From: Sedimenticola sp.
GTDB taxonomy: Bacteria > Pseudomonadota > Gammaproteobacteria > Chromatiales > Chromatiaceae
Assembly (NCBI GenBank): GCA_026985055.1
Contig: JALSQZ010000059.1
Location: forward strand, 1-64,000
Reading direction: 5' to 3'
DNA length: 64,000 bases
A program made the translations under genes and the position numbers. The notes beneath the pieces are model-generated. The model was not told where the DNA came from. It worked only from the letters and a program-made list of their open reading frames with translations, and made no database searches. How positions within the stretch are numbered: position 1 is the stretch's first letter; each line of letters opens with the position of its first letter. This document shows positions 28,652 to 36,572 of this stretch, in pieces.

Positions 28652-28855
28652 TCCGCAGGCTACGACCGCCAGGGAGGGCGGAAGTGCAGATTATGCAGGA
28701 GCAATTCCCAGTGCCCTGGCCTCTCGCGGCATACCGTACATCCTGTACATCGCCGCTCCGGCCATGACCTCCAGGGAAGGAGGGAATGCTGGAAATGCCG
28801 GGAGCATTTCCAGTGCCCTGGCCTCTCGCGGCATACCGTACATCCTGTACATAAA
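28652..28855. repeat. Two tandem copies of a 102-bp intergenic repeat
   Basis: The 43 bases at 28708-28750 recur exactly at 28810-28852, and flanking CCAGGGA motifs recur at the same 102-base offset (28669 and 28771), so two units lie head to tail. Each unit contains a GTACA-TCC-TGTAC palindrome and CCAGGG/CCCTGG arms that can pair. The region has no reading frame of note. It lies between the protease gene and the terminator of the HU gene. Confidence 0.8.
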
Positions 28856-28879
28856 AAACCAGCGCGGGGCGCTGGTTTT
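28853..28879 (-). terminator. Intrinsic terminator of the HU-like gene
   Basis: AAAACCAGCGC (28855-28865) and GCGCTGGTTTT (28869-28879) form a perfect 11-bp stem with a three-base loop. On the leftward strand the stem is followed by a T-run (28853-28858), as expected for the gene ending at 28909. Confidence 0.85.
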
Positions 28880-28908
28880 GGTTGTTGCGTGCCTGGAAAG
28901 CCGATGCC

Positions 28909-29283
28909 TTACATGGAGACGACGTCTTTCAGGGCCTTCAGCGCGGTAACCTTGACCGTAGTGCTTGCCGGCTTGGCGGCAATCTTCATTGGCTCACCGG
29001 TAGCCGGGTTGCGTCCCATACGAGCCTTGCGTGCGGGCTTCTTTACGCGGCGGATCTTGACGCCGGTGTCAGGAATGGCGAACTCGCCGGAACCACGCTT
29101 CTTGATATGACGGGTGATGAGATCGTTCAATGAGGAAAATACTGCCTGTACTTCCTTTTTGGTCAGGCCGGTATCTTCTGCGATAGCGGTGATGATCTGG
29201 CTCTTGGTTTGCTTCTTGCCGATGGCAGTCAGTTTCTTGGGAGCTGCCTTGGCAGCGATCTTCTTGGTGGTCTTTTTAACCAT
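28909..29283 (-). CDS. HU-family DNA-binding protein with basic N-terminal tail
   Basis: A 124-residue nucleoid protein. The HU fold occupies about residues 25-122, including the DNA-binding arm segment ARMGRNPATGEPMKIAAKPA. The first 24 residues are a Lys/Ala/Thr-rich tail (MVKKTTKKIAAKAAPKK) not found in E. coli HU and reminiscent of histone H1-like tails. It stands alone with its own terminator and a strong AAGGAG site. It likely compacts DNA or stabilises bends; the tail should raise DNA affinity. Confidence 0.9.
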   Translation of the reverse strand: MVKKTTKKIAAKAAPKKLTAIGKKQTKSQIITAIAEDTGLTKKEVQAVFSSLNDLITRHIKKRGSGEFAIPDTGVKIRRVKKPARKARMGRNPATGEPMKIAAKPASTTVKVTALKALKDVVSM

Positions 29284-29537
29284 TCTGATTACTCTCCTTC
29301 AGGTTATCGGGTAATTCCGTACCGGAACTTACCACAATATTTTTTGTTGACATAGTAAAAAAACGGTTTCAGTTGATGTATACGGCATATTTTGACTTTT
29401 TGAGGTACAAAACATACCAATCGGGAAGCCGGTTTTGGTGAATGCGAAGCGCTTGGCTGAACTGTTTCTTGCTGGTTGCCAGGGAAGTAGAAGTCAGCGC
29501 GGTGCGGGACTGTCGGGGATTGTCGCTAGGGATGGCG

Positions 29538-31004
29538 CTACTTTTTCTTTTTGAGTTCTTCTATTTCTTTCTGGACTTTTTTCAGCTGGGATTCAAGACG
29601 CGCGGTTTCATAGAAGTTCAGGCCGGGAACGCGCAGGGCGATCTTCAGTTGTAAAGCGGAAGCTTCCAGCGCGCCCTTGAGATAATAATGTGTTGCCAGA
29701 TGTTGATGGCTTTCCGCCTTGTGTCCCAGATCCGCTGCGGCTTTTGCCAGCAGTTTGTACACGTGGGTGTTTTCAGGACGCAACGAAGCGAGGAAGGACA
29801 GTTTTCGGTAAGCGGTTTCCGCCTTGCCTGCACGCAGATAGAATTCCGCCAGGGTAATTTGCAACGGATAGCTCAGCGGTTGTTTTTTTGCCGCAGCTTC
29901 CAGGCGGGATATGGCGTCTTGTTTGTTGCCCGCTTCCATGTCCGTGCGCGCGGCGCTGATGATGAATTCCAGGGTATCGGGATGTTTTTGTAACAACTTC
30001 TTCAGTTCGGATGAGGCCTTTGCATACTGATCATCCCGCAGTAGCGCCAGCGCCAGCCCATATGCCGCAGCGGACTTGTCACGGTAGCGTCCCTCTTCGA
30101 GCGCGGTGCTGAAATAGGTGATGGCATCACGCGCTTCATGGAAGGAGCGTTCTCTCAATGCGGCGCGAAGCAGCAGATAGCGAAAGCTGTCCGTATATTG
30201 CTTGTACGGATAGTTTTCCGCTCTGCCCAGGGAGTCCGCGATCCTGGAGTTGGTTACCGGATGGGTGCGCAAAAACTCGGGAAGTTTTGTGCCATGGCTG
30301 CGGTTGGCGCGCCCCATGCGGGTAAAGAAGCTGGGCATGGCCCGGGCATCGAAGCCCGTATCATGCAGGATCCCGATTCCGAGGCGGTCAGCTTCTTTTT
30401 CATTCTGACGGGTAAAGTTGATTTGTTGCTGCTTCATGGCCGCCTGCGCGCCGGACGCTGCCGCGATGGCGGCGTCTCCGCCCACGGTAGCCCCGAGTAT
30501 GATGGCAGCCACCAGAGCGGCTCCCTGTACCAGGCTCAGGTTGCTGGCGGCGTACCAGGCGCGTTGCAGATGTTTTTGTGTAACGTGGGTTATTTCATGA
30601 GCCAGAACCGCGGCCAGTTCGCTTTCCGACTGGGTGGTGAGCACCAGACCGGTGTAGACGCCGATATAGCCCCCCGGTCCGGCGTAGGCGTTGATTACCT
30701 GGCTGTCCACGAGAAAGAAGGTGAATTTTGAACCCATGCCTTCACTGTGTTCCACCAGGGCGTTGCCCAGTTTGTTGATGTAGTCGTCGAGCAGAGGTTC
30801 ATCGATGACTGGCTGGGTGGCGCGTATATAGCGCATGAAGGTCTTGCCCAGCTGCTGTTCCTGCAGAGGAGTGAACAGGTTGCCCGACGGGGCGCCGATT
30901 TCGGGAAGGTCATTCCCCGGTTCGCTCCATGCCTGAAGCGGGCTCACACACAGGCTGATGCTCAGGACGAACAGCAGCAAGCGGTATGAGAGAGGATGGG
31001 CCAT
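29538..31004 (-). CDS. BepA-like periplasmic M48 metalloprotease with TPR repeats
   Basis: A 488-residue protein: signal peptide (about 1-27), M48 zinc protease domain with HEITH at 136-140 and a downstream glutamate in NEKEADRLGIGIL, then TPR-like helical repeats from about 285 to 470 and a charged coiled tail. E. coli BepA (YfgC) has the same layout and controls quality of outer-membrane beta-barrel proteins such as LptD. The start at 31004 overlaps the stop of the upstream VWA gene, so the three leftward genes from 33335 to 29538 form one operon. Confidence 0.9.
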   Translation of the reverse strand: MAHPLSYRLLLFVLSISLCVSPLQAWSEPGNDLPEIGAPSGNLFTPLQEQQLGKTFMRYIRATQPVIDEPLLDDYINKLGNALVEHSEGMGSKFTFFLVDSQVINAYAGPGGYIGVYTGLVLTTQSESELAAVLAHEITHVTQKHLQRAWYAASNLSLVQGAALVAAIILGATVGGDAAIAAASGAQAAMKQQQINFTRQNEKEADRLGIGILHDTGFDARAMPSFFTRMGRANRSHGTKLPEFLRTHPVTNSRIADSLGRAENYPYKQYTDSFRYLLLRAALRERSFHEARDAITYFSTALEEGRYRDKSAAAYGLALALLRDDQYAKASSELKKLLQKHPDTLEFIISAARTDMEAGNKQDAISRLEAAAKKQPLSYPLQITLAEFYLRAGKAETAYRKLSFLASLRPENTHVYKLLAKAAADLGHKAESHQHLATHYYLKGALEASALQLKIALRVPGLNFYETARLESQLKKVQKEIEELKKKK

Positions 31005-32299
31005 CAGTTTAATTGTATGCGTTGTCCCCAGGGGGGCTTTTCCTTTCCTTTGACTAACCACAAGACAGGATATGCGGGCGCAAGTTCCGGGAACTGGCCT
31101 TCCAGATCAGAGAAATACACCAGAATTTCCGGTTTCATTCCCTGCTCTTCCACCCATTGGAACACGGGGCGGAAATCTGTGCCACCACCCCCGCTGATCT
31201 CCGTTTCCAGTTGCAGTTCTTCCCAGGGCTCGAATACCCAGGGAGCGCCTTCGGCAATACGGGCGTCACAGGGAATCAGGGTGACCCGGGCGCGCATCTG
31301 CCCCTTGAGAGCTGATATTTCAGATAGAAACTCCTGAATTTCCCTGTCCTTGATGGAGCCACTGGTATCCATGCCGACCACGATATCCACCTGGCTGGAA
31401 TGCAGGGAAGGCAATATGGCATCTCCCTGACTGCGCCGGGACTGGCGCATGTAGCTGTAGTCGTCCCTGGCCACAGAGGTCATGTAACGGGCCAGCAGCA
31501 TGCGCCAGGGCAGCCGCGGTTGCAGCAGATGATCGATCATGCGCGCCATGGCGCCGTCCATCTTGCCTGCTTGCATGGCCTGCTGGGCCGCGCCGGCCAT
31601 ACGTTGCTGCCACTGTATTTCCAGTGTTTCTTTTTCTTCCGTGGTCAGAGGCGGCGGCTGGGAGCTGGAGTCCGGGCGGGGCTGCTGGTCGGCATTGCCC
31701 TGCGGATTTTGACCGCCGGATTCTAGTTCATCATTGCGATTCTTCGGTTGTTGTTGCTGTTCTTTTTCCCGGGGAGGTGGGGGGGGATTGTCTGCAGGAG
31801 GCTCCTGATCCTGATTTCCGTCGCCACTTCCGTCGCTGTCCTGGTCATAGAGATGCTGATCGACGGTTTCCTGATTTTCGTCTTCCTGCAGCAGCGGGTA
31901 GATTTCCTCTGCGGTCATACCCTTGTATTCGTCCATGATCAGGGTGTCGTACGGGGGCATCAGTCCCTCGTCCACCAGCAGGGGATTGATGGCGTAATCG
32001 CAGGCCAGATTCCAGCGATGCAGTACCCGGTGGCCACGCCGGGAAAAATGGGACAGGGCGCAATGCAGGGCTTCATGAGCGAGCATGAATTGCGTCTGGG
32101 GAAGGCTCAGGGAATCGATGTATGCCGGGTTGTAATAAAAATGTTTTGCGTCCGTGCCCGTGGTGGGACACCAGTCGGGATGAGCTTCCTTCATGGGCAG
32201 GCGCAATACCAGTGCGCCGAGAAAGGGTTTGTCCAGAATCAGGCGGGTGCGGGCAGCGGCCAGTTTGGTCTGGATTTTTTCGAGATCCGGCTCAGCCAT
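31004..32299 (-). CDS. DUF2201 protein: metallopeptidase-like and VWA domains
   Basis: A 431-residue cytosolic protein. The N-terminal putative metallopeptidase domain has LAHEALHCALSH (HExxH at 75-79). A low-complexity central segment (about 150-225) is rich in Gln, Asp, Pro and Asn. The C-terminal VWA-like domain has VVGMDTSGSIKDREI, a MIDAS-type motif. Such proteins are found with a MoxR AAA ATPase, as here: the ATPase gene precedes it with an eight-base overlap. By analogy the pair may remodel or activate a metal-dependent client; which client is unknown. Confidence 0.85.
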   Translation of the reverse strand: MAEPDLEKIQTKLAAARTRLILDKPFLGALVLRLPMKEAHPDWCPTTGTDAKHFYYNPAYIDSLSLPQTQFMLAHEALHCALSHFSRRGHRVLHRWNLACDYAINPLLVDEGLMPPYDTLIMDEYKGMTAEEIYPLLQEDENQETVDQHLYDQDSDGSGDGNQDQEPPADNPPPPPREKEQQQQPKNRNDELESGGQNPQGNADQQPRPDSSSQPPPLTTEEKETLEIQWQQRMAGAAQQAMQAGKMDGAMARMIDHLLQPRLPWRMLLARYMTSVARDDYSYMRQSRRSQGDAILPSLHSSQVDIVVGMDTSGSIKDREIQEFLSEISALKGQMRARVTLIPCDARIAEGAPWVFEPWEELQLETEISGGGGTDFRPVFQWVEEQGMKPEILVYFSDLEGQFPELAPAYPVLWLVKGKEKPPWGQRIQLN

Positions 32300-33335
32300 A
32301 AAGCATTACTTCACCAATGGCGGTGGCCCAGTTCTGGAACTCGGGTACGCCAAAAAGCTGGTCACCAATGGCCCGGTGCAGATCAGAGACCAGCATTACG
32401 CCCATTTCCTTCTGGGGAAAACGGTTGGCGTAGTCGAGTATGTGACCGAGAATCACGCTGGCGTTGTCGTCCTCCCTGGCGCGAATGGCGCGTCCCACCA
32501 GAGCCGCGGCCAGCGCATATTGCAGGTCGATTTCATCCGGTACGGGAACTTCCCTGCCGCTGATGATATCGTCCAGATCCGGCATCTTGTCCAGGCTGTT
32601 GATGAAGGCATGCAGCTCGATACCGGCGGCCGGTCCCACACAAGCTTGCAAGGTGCCGAGCAACAACCGCGGCTGATCGGCAAATTTCTGCAGGCTGCGA
32701 TGGGCAAATTCCCAGGAGCGCGGGGAAGGGAATGCTACCGGGTTGTGGGCCGGGTCGAAATCGAACAGCAGTTCCGGACGGAAACGCAGAAAGGCGATAA
32801 CCCGCTCATCGATGCCATGCGCCCAGGCCCAGGCGACCCAGTCGTCCAGATTGGTTTCCACATCGAAATGGGACAGGCGGTTGGCCAGGGGCGCCGGCAT
32901 GGTATAAGTGACCCCGCGGTCGCCCTGACGGTTGCCTGCGGCAAAGATGGCCCAGCCGTCCGGCACTTCATATTCCCCCAGTTTTCGATCCAGGATCAGC
33001 TGATAGGCTGCCGCAGATACACTGGGTGGTGCAGAGGTGATTTCATCCAGAAACAATATGCCTTTTTCTCCGTGGCGTCTGGCGTTGGGTAAAATACCGG
33101 GAACCGCCCATTCCACGGTTTCTTCCTTGCGAAAAGGGATGCCGCGCAGATCGCTGGGTTCCATCTGGGACAGGCGGATATCGATAACCGCTACCTGATG
33201 TTTGGCGGCGATCTCCGCCACGATCTGGGATTTGCCTACTCCTGGCGGCCCCCAGAGCATTACCGGAGTATGATGACCTTCGGTGGTGCTGGTGAATTCT
33301 CGGTCTAGAATGGTGAGTAGCTGGGCTGGACGCAT
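32292..33335 (-). CDS. MoxR-family AAA+ ATPase
   Basis: A 347-residue ATPase with Walker A GPPGVGKS at 29-36, Walker B and surrounding GILFLDEITSAPP near 100, and a sensor-1 region FAAGNRQGD near 138. It is the first gene of a leftward operon with the DUF2201/VWA protein and the BepA-like protease. MoxR ATPases act as chaperones together with a VWA partner. An ATG at 33335 gives the normal N-terminal length. Confidence 0.9.
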   Translation of the reverse strand: MRPAQLLTILDREFTSTTEGHHTPVMLWGPPGVGKSQIVAEIAAKHQVAVIDIRLSQMEPSDLRGIPFRKEETVEWAVPGILPNARRHGEKGILFLDEITSAPPSVSAAAYQLILDRKLGEYEVPDGWAIFAAGNRQGDRGVTYTMPAPLANRLSHFDVETNLDDWVAWAWAHGIDERVIAFLRFRPELLFDFDPAHNPVAFPSPRSWEFAHRSLQKFADQPRLLLGTLQACVGPAAGIELHAFINSLDKMPDLDDIISGREVPVPDEIDLQYALAAALVGRAIRAREDDNASVILGHILDYANRFPQKEMGVMLVSDLHRAIGDQLFGVPEFQNWATAIGEVMLYG

Positions 33336-33435
33336 GAATGGACGACAGAAACGGGTAACTTCAGGGAATGGGAGAAAGAATGCGCAGTCGGAAGAGAAAG
33401 GTCAACCTTTATGCGCAAATGGAATTTTTGGGAAC

Positions 33436-33583
33436 CTCGAAAAATTCCTTCCATGGAATTTTTCTTGTCGAAAAGAGAAAATGTGATTTTCTCTTTGCTC
33501 ACATTTTCAATCACTTGTGGTGGTTGAAAATGGTGGGACATCCCTGTCCCGCTCGGGCATCTCGATTATTCGAGAAGACGCCC
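33436..33583 (+). repeat. Hairpin-rich repeat, copy 4
   Basis: Fourth full copy, upstream of the MoxR gene rather than at a 3' end. The right-end stem has an extra three bases (TCGAGAAGACGCCC), showing some decay. The central stem ATTTTCAATCACTTGTGG and its partner are intact. Confidence 0.85.
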
Positions 33584-33663
33584 TTTTGTTCACGGATCGA
33601 AATGCACATGCCAGCGGAACAGCCTCGCTTGAGCAGAAAATTACGGAAAATCACCTCCCCGAC

Positions 33664-33797
33664 TTGCAAGACATAAGAAAAACAGAGTATTCTAATAACC
33701 AGTATTCACCATCGTGTTCCAAATATGGCGACATGAGCGGTGAAGCCTGTTCCTGAGAACAACCACGGAACCGGGACAATGTGCTTCCCCGGTTCTT
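33664..33797 (+). ncRNA. Candidate small RNA with its own promoter
   Basis: TTGCAA (33664-33669) and TATTCT (33688-33693) are 18 bases apart, predicting a start near 33700. The following 100 bases can fold into three hairpins: an imperfect stem between CACC-CGTGT and ACATG-GGTG (about 33706-33742), TGTTC-CTGA-GAACA (33749-33762), and GAACCGGG/CCCGGTTC (33768-33775 with 33788-33795) followed by a T-rich stretch. No protein is encoded. This is inference from signals only. Confidence 0.35.
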
Positions 33798-33798
33798 T

Positions 33799-33829
33799 CA
33801 TTTTCAATGGCTGGCTGCCATCGAAAATG
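33799..33829. repeat. Long imperfect hairpin related to the repeat family
   Basis: CATTTTCAATGGC (33799-33811) pairs with GCCATCGAAAATG (33817-33829) with one mismatch. The outer arms equal the central stem of the 150-bp repeats, so it may be a decayed piece. From here to 33976 I see no gene. Confidence 0.4.
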
Positions 33830-33976
33830 GGTGTACCACAGGCTGGCCGTGGAAAAACAGGGTTTTTTCGATGGCTTGTTATATACGACAATATTTTGGG
33901 CGGCGCTGAAGACGTGGCAAGAATACGCGTTTGCGCTGAGTAGAGTATCAACATCAAAGAATTTCGGAGACCGGAT

Positions 33977-34174
33977 ATGAACCAGTTTTATTACGATGCC
34001 GTAACCAAGATGGAAAGCATGGGTGTCGATGATGAGTATATCCTGGGTTGGCAGGCAGGTTTTCTGCATCATCCCGAGCGTGAAGAGCAGCGGATTACCG
34101 AGGCTTATGAAGCAGGTTATGCTGATGGTGGCGAGAAAAACCTGGACAACCTGGACAAGTGGGTCAAAAGCTGA
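33977..34174 (+). CDS. Small acidic protein of unknown function
   Basis: A 65-residue protein with a GGAG site 6-9 bases before the ATG and a strong terminator right after it, so it is very likely a real monocistronic gene. The sequence is acidic, tyrosine- and glycine-containing (EYILGWQAGFLHHP, EAYEAGYADGG), resembling short repeated G-W/Y-x-A/E-G-F/Y helices. There is no signal peptide or metal motif. I do not recognise the family. Confidence 0.7.
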   Translation: MNQFYYDAVTKMESMGVDDEYILGWQAGFLHHPEREEQRITEAYEAGYADGGEKNLDNLDKWVKS

Positions 34175-34193
34175 TTTTCCAGGCCGGTTGAAG

Positions 34194-34223
34194 CAACAAA
34201 GGCGGGTTTTCCCGCCTTTGTTG
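34194..34223 (+). terminator. Intrinsic terminator after the 65-residue gene
   Basis: CAACAAAGGCGGG (34194-34206) and CCCGCCTTTGTTG (34211-34223) form a perfect 13-bp stem with a TTTT loop, ending in a T-rich arm 20 bases after the stop codon. Confidence 0.85.
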
Positions 34224-34247
34224 TGTCTGGAGCGCTCTTTCCAAGAG

Positions 34248-34396
34248 GGTGTTGAAAAAGTCCTTCCCTGGACATTTGCAACCACGGAAGAGGAAAATAC
34301 GATTTTCTCTTTGCTCACATTTTCAATCACTTGTGGTGATTGAAAATGGTGGGACATCCCTGTCCCACTCGGGCATCTCGATTATTCGAGACGCCC
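34248..34396 (+). repeat. Hairpin-rich repeat, copy 5
   Basis: Fifth full copy, most diverged at its left end (GGTGTTGAAAAAG instead of TCTCGAAAAA), intact from the middle to the right-end stem. It sits between convergent genes, about 100 bases from the stop of the leftward gene ending at 34494. GAGGG (34245-34249) and CCCTC (34394-34398) mark the outermost pairing. Confidence 0.8.
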
Positions 34397-34410
34397 TCCA
34401 AATCGCATGC

Positions 34411-34443
34411 AGGCTGTCGAAAAACCAAGTTCTTCGACAGCCT
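34411..34443 (-). terminator. Hairpin downstream of the 34494 gene
   Basis: AGGCTGTCGAA (34411-34421) pairs perfectly with TTCGACAGCCT (34433-34443). It lies 50 bases past the stop of the leftward gene and could end its transcript; no long T-run follows. Confidence 0.45.
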
Positions 34444-34493
34444 GCCAAGCGTTGTTTTCCAAATTTGAATGTTCCCTGGCGTGGGCTGGAGAT

Positions 34494-35057
34494 TTATTCG
34501 AACAGATCCCGCATCGCCGGGGCGATCTTGCGATCCAGTTCCGGACCGTCCCTGTCCATTACCTGATCGATGACCCAGCGGTTTTCCTGGGAATTTCCCA
34601 TGATCTGCTGAATCTCGTAGCCCAGCTGTCTGAGGAAGGGATAGGAAGGGCCATCGTCCGTATAGCGGTACTGGGCATATTCCCCGGCGCGCTGATTGAT
34701 CAGTTCAAAAAACGGCTGGGCATAGTCACCGGGACCAAACAGATCCAGGCTGTTGTCCTGGATGATGTCTGCCTGTTTCCTGGCCACGGCGATGATCAGT
34801 TTCTCCCGGTCTTGGTCGTTCAGTTCCAGTTCCTGTCTGGCCAGCCGATCCATGATCTGCAACATGAAGATCAGATACTCCATGATCACGCTCATGCGCT
34901 GCTGATCGTTCTCGTAAATGAAATCCTCACCGTGCAGATTGATAGCCTTGTTCTGCGCCAGGCGCCAGCTGATGAAGGCCAGGGCACCTGCAATTTCTTC
35001 CAGCGAGTGATCGTGGTCCTTGTTCCAACGGCTTTTGATGCGCAATGGTAATGCCAC
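34494..35057 (-). CDS. Hypothetical protein, divergent from the 35134 gene
   Basis: A 187-residue soluble, mostly helical protein without signal peptide or recognisable motif. The GTG at 35057 is chosen because AAAGGAG precedes it by seven bases; the more upstream in-frame ATG codons lie beyond the ribosome site and overlap the divergent gene's start region. It shares a 76-base intergenic region with the rightward gene at 35134, in which AGTCC-TGTT-GGACT (35073-35086) is a perfect small palindrome that could be an operator. Confidence 0.7.
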   Translation of the reverse strand: MALPLRIKSRWNKDHDHSLEEIAGALAFISWRLAQNKAINLHGEDFIYENDQQRMSVIMEYLIFMLQIMDRLARQELELNDQDREKLIIAVARKQADIIQDNSLDLFGPGDYAQPFFELINQRAGEYAQYRYTDDGPSYPFLRQLGYEIQQIMGNSQENRWVIDQVMDRDGPELDRKIAPAMRDLFE

Positions 35058-35133
35058 AATGTTTCTCCTTTGAGTCCTGTTGGACTTTCTGCTATAAGAA
35101 TAGCCGACTATTTTACTCAAGAATTGCCTGCAT

Positions 35134-36192
35134 ATGAACCATTCCATTGAAAATATCCGACAGCAGGTGCAGCACAATTGTCATATCGCGGATGCAAAAC
35201 ACGCGGGAGACTTTGGCATGTGTACCTACCTTTTGAAAATGCGGGAGTTTTATCGTTGGGAAAAAGGCCTGGGTATGCATGCGGTTCTGCCAAAAGAAGC
35301 CTTGGGTGATTGGCTGGAGTCGCGGGAAAAGCTCTGGGAATCCCTGCAGGGGCGGGATTACGCCGGTTTGCATATTGACGATGAGGAATATGACCCCTTT
35401 GATGTGCGGAAGGTGAATCGGGCGCTGGAGCCCCATGGCCTGGTTTACAGCGCTGGCCTGGCCAATGGCGCCCGGGCCAACTTCTTTCTGGGCGAGTTGC
35501 TTGAGCGGGAAACCGCTGACAAGGATTTCGTATTGCATCTGTCAGGAAGGGAATATGCCCGTTGTCTGAGCGCTCCTCCTGCGATGAGCGCAGAAAAAAA
35601 CGTGTTTCTGCGCCGCGAAGCGCTTGCCCGCTACCTGTGGGAAAAATATGAAACATGGGGCTGGAACCGCCCGGACAATGCACTCGGTCGCGCTTTTGAG
35701 TGTTATGATTTTTCCACTGATACCGAAGCAGCTCTGGAGAAAATGACGGATGCGGAAATGGCTGCGGCTCGGGAGCATGAACTCGGAGAGTGCCAGGCCA
35801 GCAACCTGCTGGGACCGGAATGGAACGAGATGTTGCTCGATCTCAGCCTGAGTCCGGCGGAACTCATGGCCCGGGCGGTGAAGGATCATATTGCGGATGG
35901 CTTGCGCACCCTGCCGCGTCTGTTGGAAGAGCAGAACCCGGCCTCCTTGCATTTCTACCTGGGAAACCTTACCGGCATGCGGCGTCATCTGTACCCTGAG
36001 TTGTATGCTGCATATGATCGCTGGCTGACCGGGGATGATCTCTCGCCCATGCTCGAAGTAGTCAAGGGATCTGCGGAGCGCTGGCTGAGTCTGGCCCGGG
36101 AGATGATGGAAGTGCATGCCCGGCTGGGCGTGGGCAGCGCGGAAACGCTGCGTCGCCTGGTGCTGGAGCGTTGTGCAGTGGAAGCGCCATGA
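35134..36192 (+). CDS. Uncharacterised protein, tentatively Sfum_1244-like
   Basis: A 352-residue soluble protein. The N-terminal HNCHIADAKHAGDFGMCTYLL (quoted in part) and KMREFYRWE segment resemble the Sfum_1244 group of uncharacterised proteins found in sulfur-metabolising bacteria; this is recollection, not a search result. Cys, His and Asp residues cluster in the first 35 residues and could bind a metal or cofactor. The C-terminal half is helical. The stop codon overlaps the ATG of the next gene. Confidence 0.6.
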   Translation: MNHSIENIRQQVQHNCHIADAKHAGDFGMCTYLLKMREFYRWEKGLGMHAVLPKEALGDWLESREKLWESLQGRDYAGLHIDDEEYDPFDVRKVNRALEPHGLVYSAGLANGARANFFLGELLERETADKDFVLHLSGREYARCLSAPPAMSAEKNVFLRREALARYLWEKYETWGWNRPDNALGRAFECYDFSTDTEAALEKMTDAEMAAAREHELGECQASNLLGPEWNEMLLDLSLSPAELMARAVKDHIADGLRTLPRLLEEQNPASLHFYLGNLTGMRRHLYPELYAAYDRWLTGDDLSPMLEVVKGSAERWLSLAREMMEVHARLGVGSAETLRRLVLERCAVEAP

Positions 36193-36572
36193 GCCGCGGA
36201 AAATCCCTGTTGGCCATCATTGAACTGGGTGGTTATCCCAATTTCATGCCGCTGTACCAGCGACTGGGATTCGAGGTGCAGCTGGTTACTTCCCAGCGCA
36301 AGGCCAGAGCCGCCCTGAAAAAGCATCAGCCAGATGTCGTGGTGGCGGAATACAATTATCAGACGGATTTTCGTGATCGCAGCTCCAATCTGGAAACCCT
36401 GGCGGCTGTGTTGCAGAAGTATCCTGATGTCAGGCTACTGGTATTCTACCCGCCACAACATGAAGAGTTCCTGCGCAATTTCCGGGAGCATCATGAGGTC
36501 TGGAAAGCGCTTCCTTTTCCGCTTACTGAACAGGCTGTGGCTGAAGCGTTGAATGAATTCCAAACATTGTGA
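36189..36572 (+). CDS. CheY-like fold protein lacking the phospho-aspartate
   Basis: A 127-residue protein whose hydrophobic strands and helices follow a receiver-domain pattern: LLAIIELGG, then ARAALKKHQPDVVVAEYN, VRLLVFYPP and a final helix. The strand that normally ends in the phosphoacceptor aspartate reads DVVVAEYNY, with Glu at that place, and the acidic pair near the start is absent. It could be a pseudo-receiver or simply share the fold. It is translationally coupled to the upstream gene and converges with the diguanylate cyclase gene. Confidence 0.6.
   Translation: MSRGKSLLAIIELGGYPNFMPLYQRLGFEVQLVTSQRKARAALKKHQPDVVVAEYNYQTDFRDRSSNLETLAAVLQKYPDVRLLVFYPPQHEEFLRNFREHHEVWKALPFPLTEQAVAEALNEFQTL

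Noticed and set aside
28909..29283. Calling the protein a histone H1-like protein
   Set aside because: Only the 24-residue tail is H1-like; the rest is an HU fold with its DNA-binding arm.
33692..34357. Leftward reading frame of 221 codons across the 65-residue gene
   Set aside because: It runs through a terminator and a repeat element and has no protein-like pattern.
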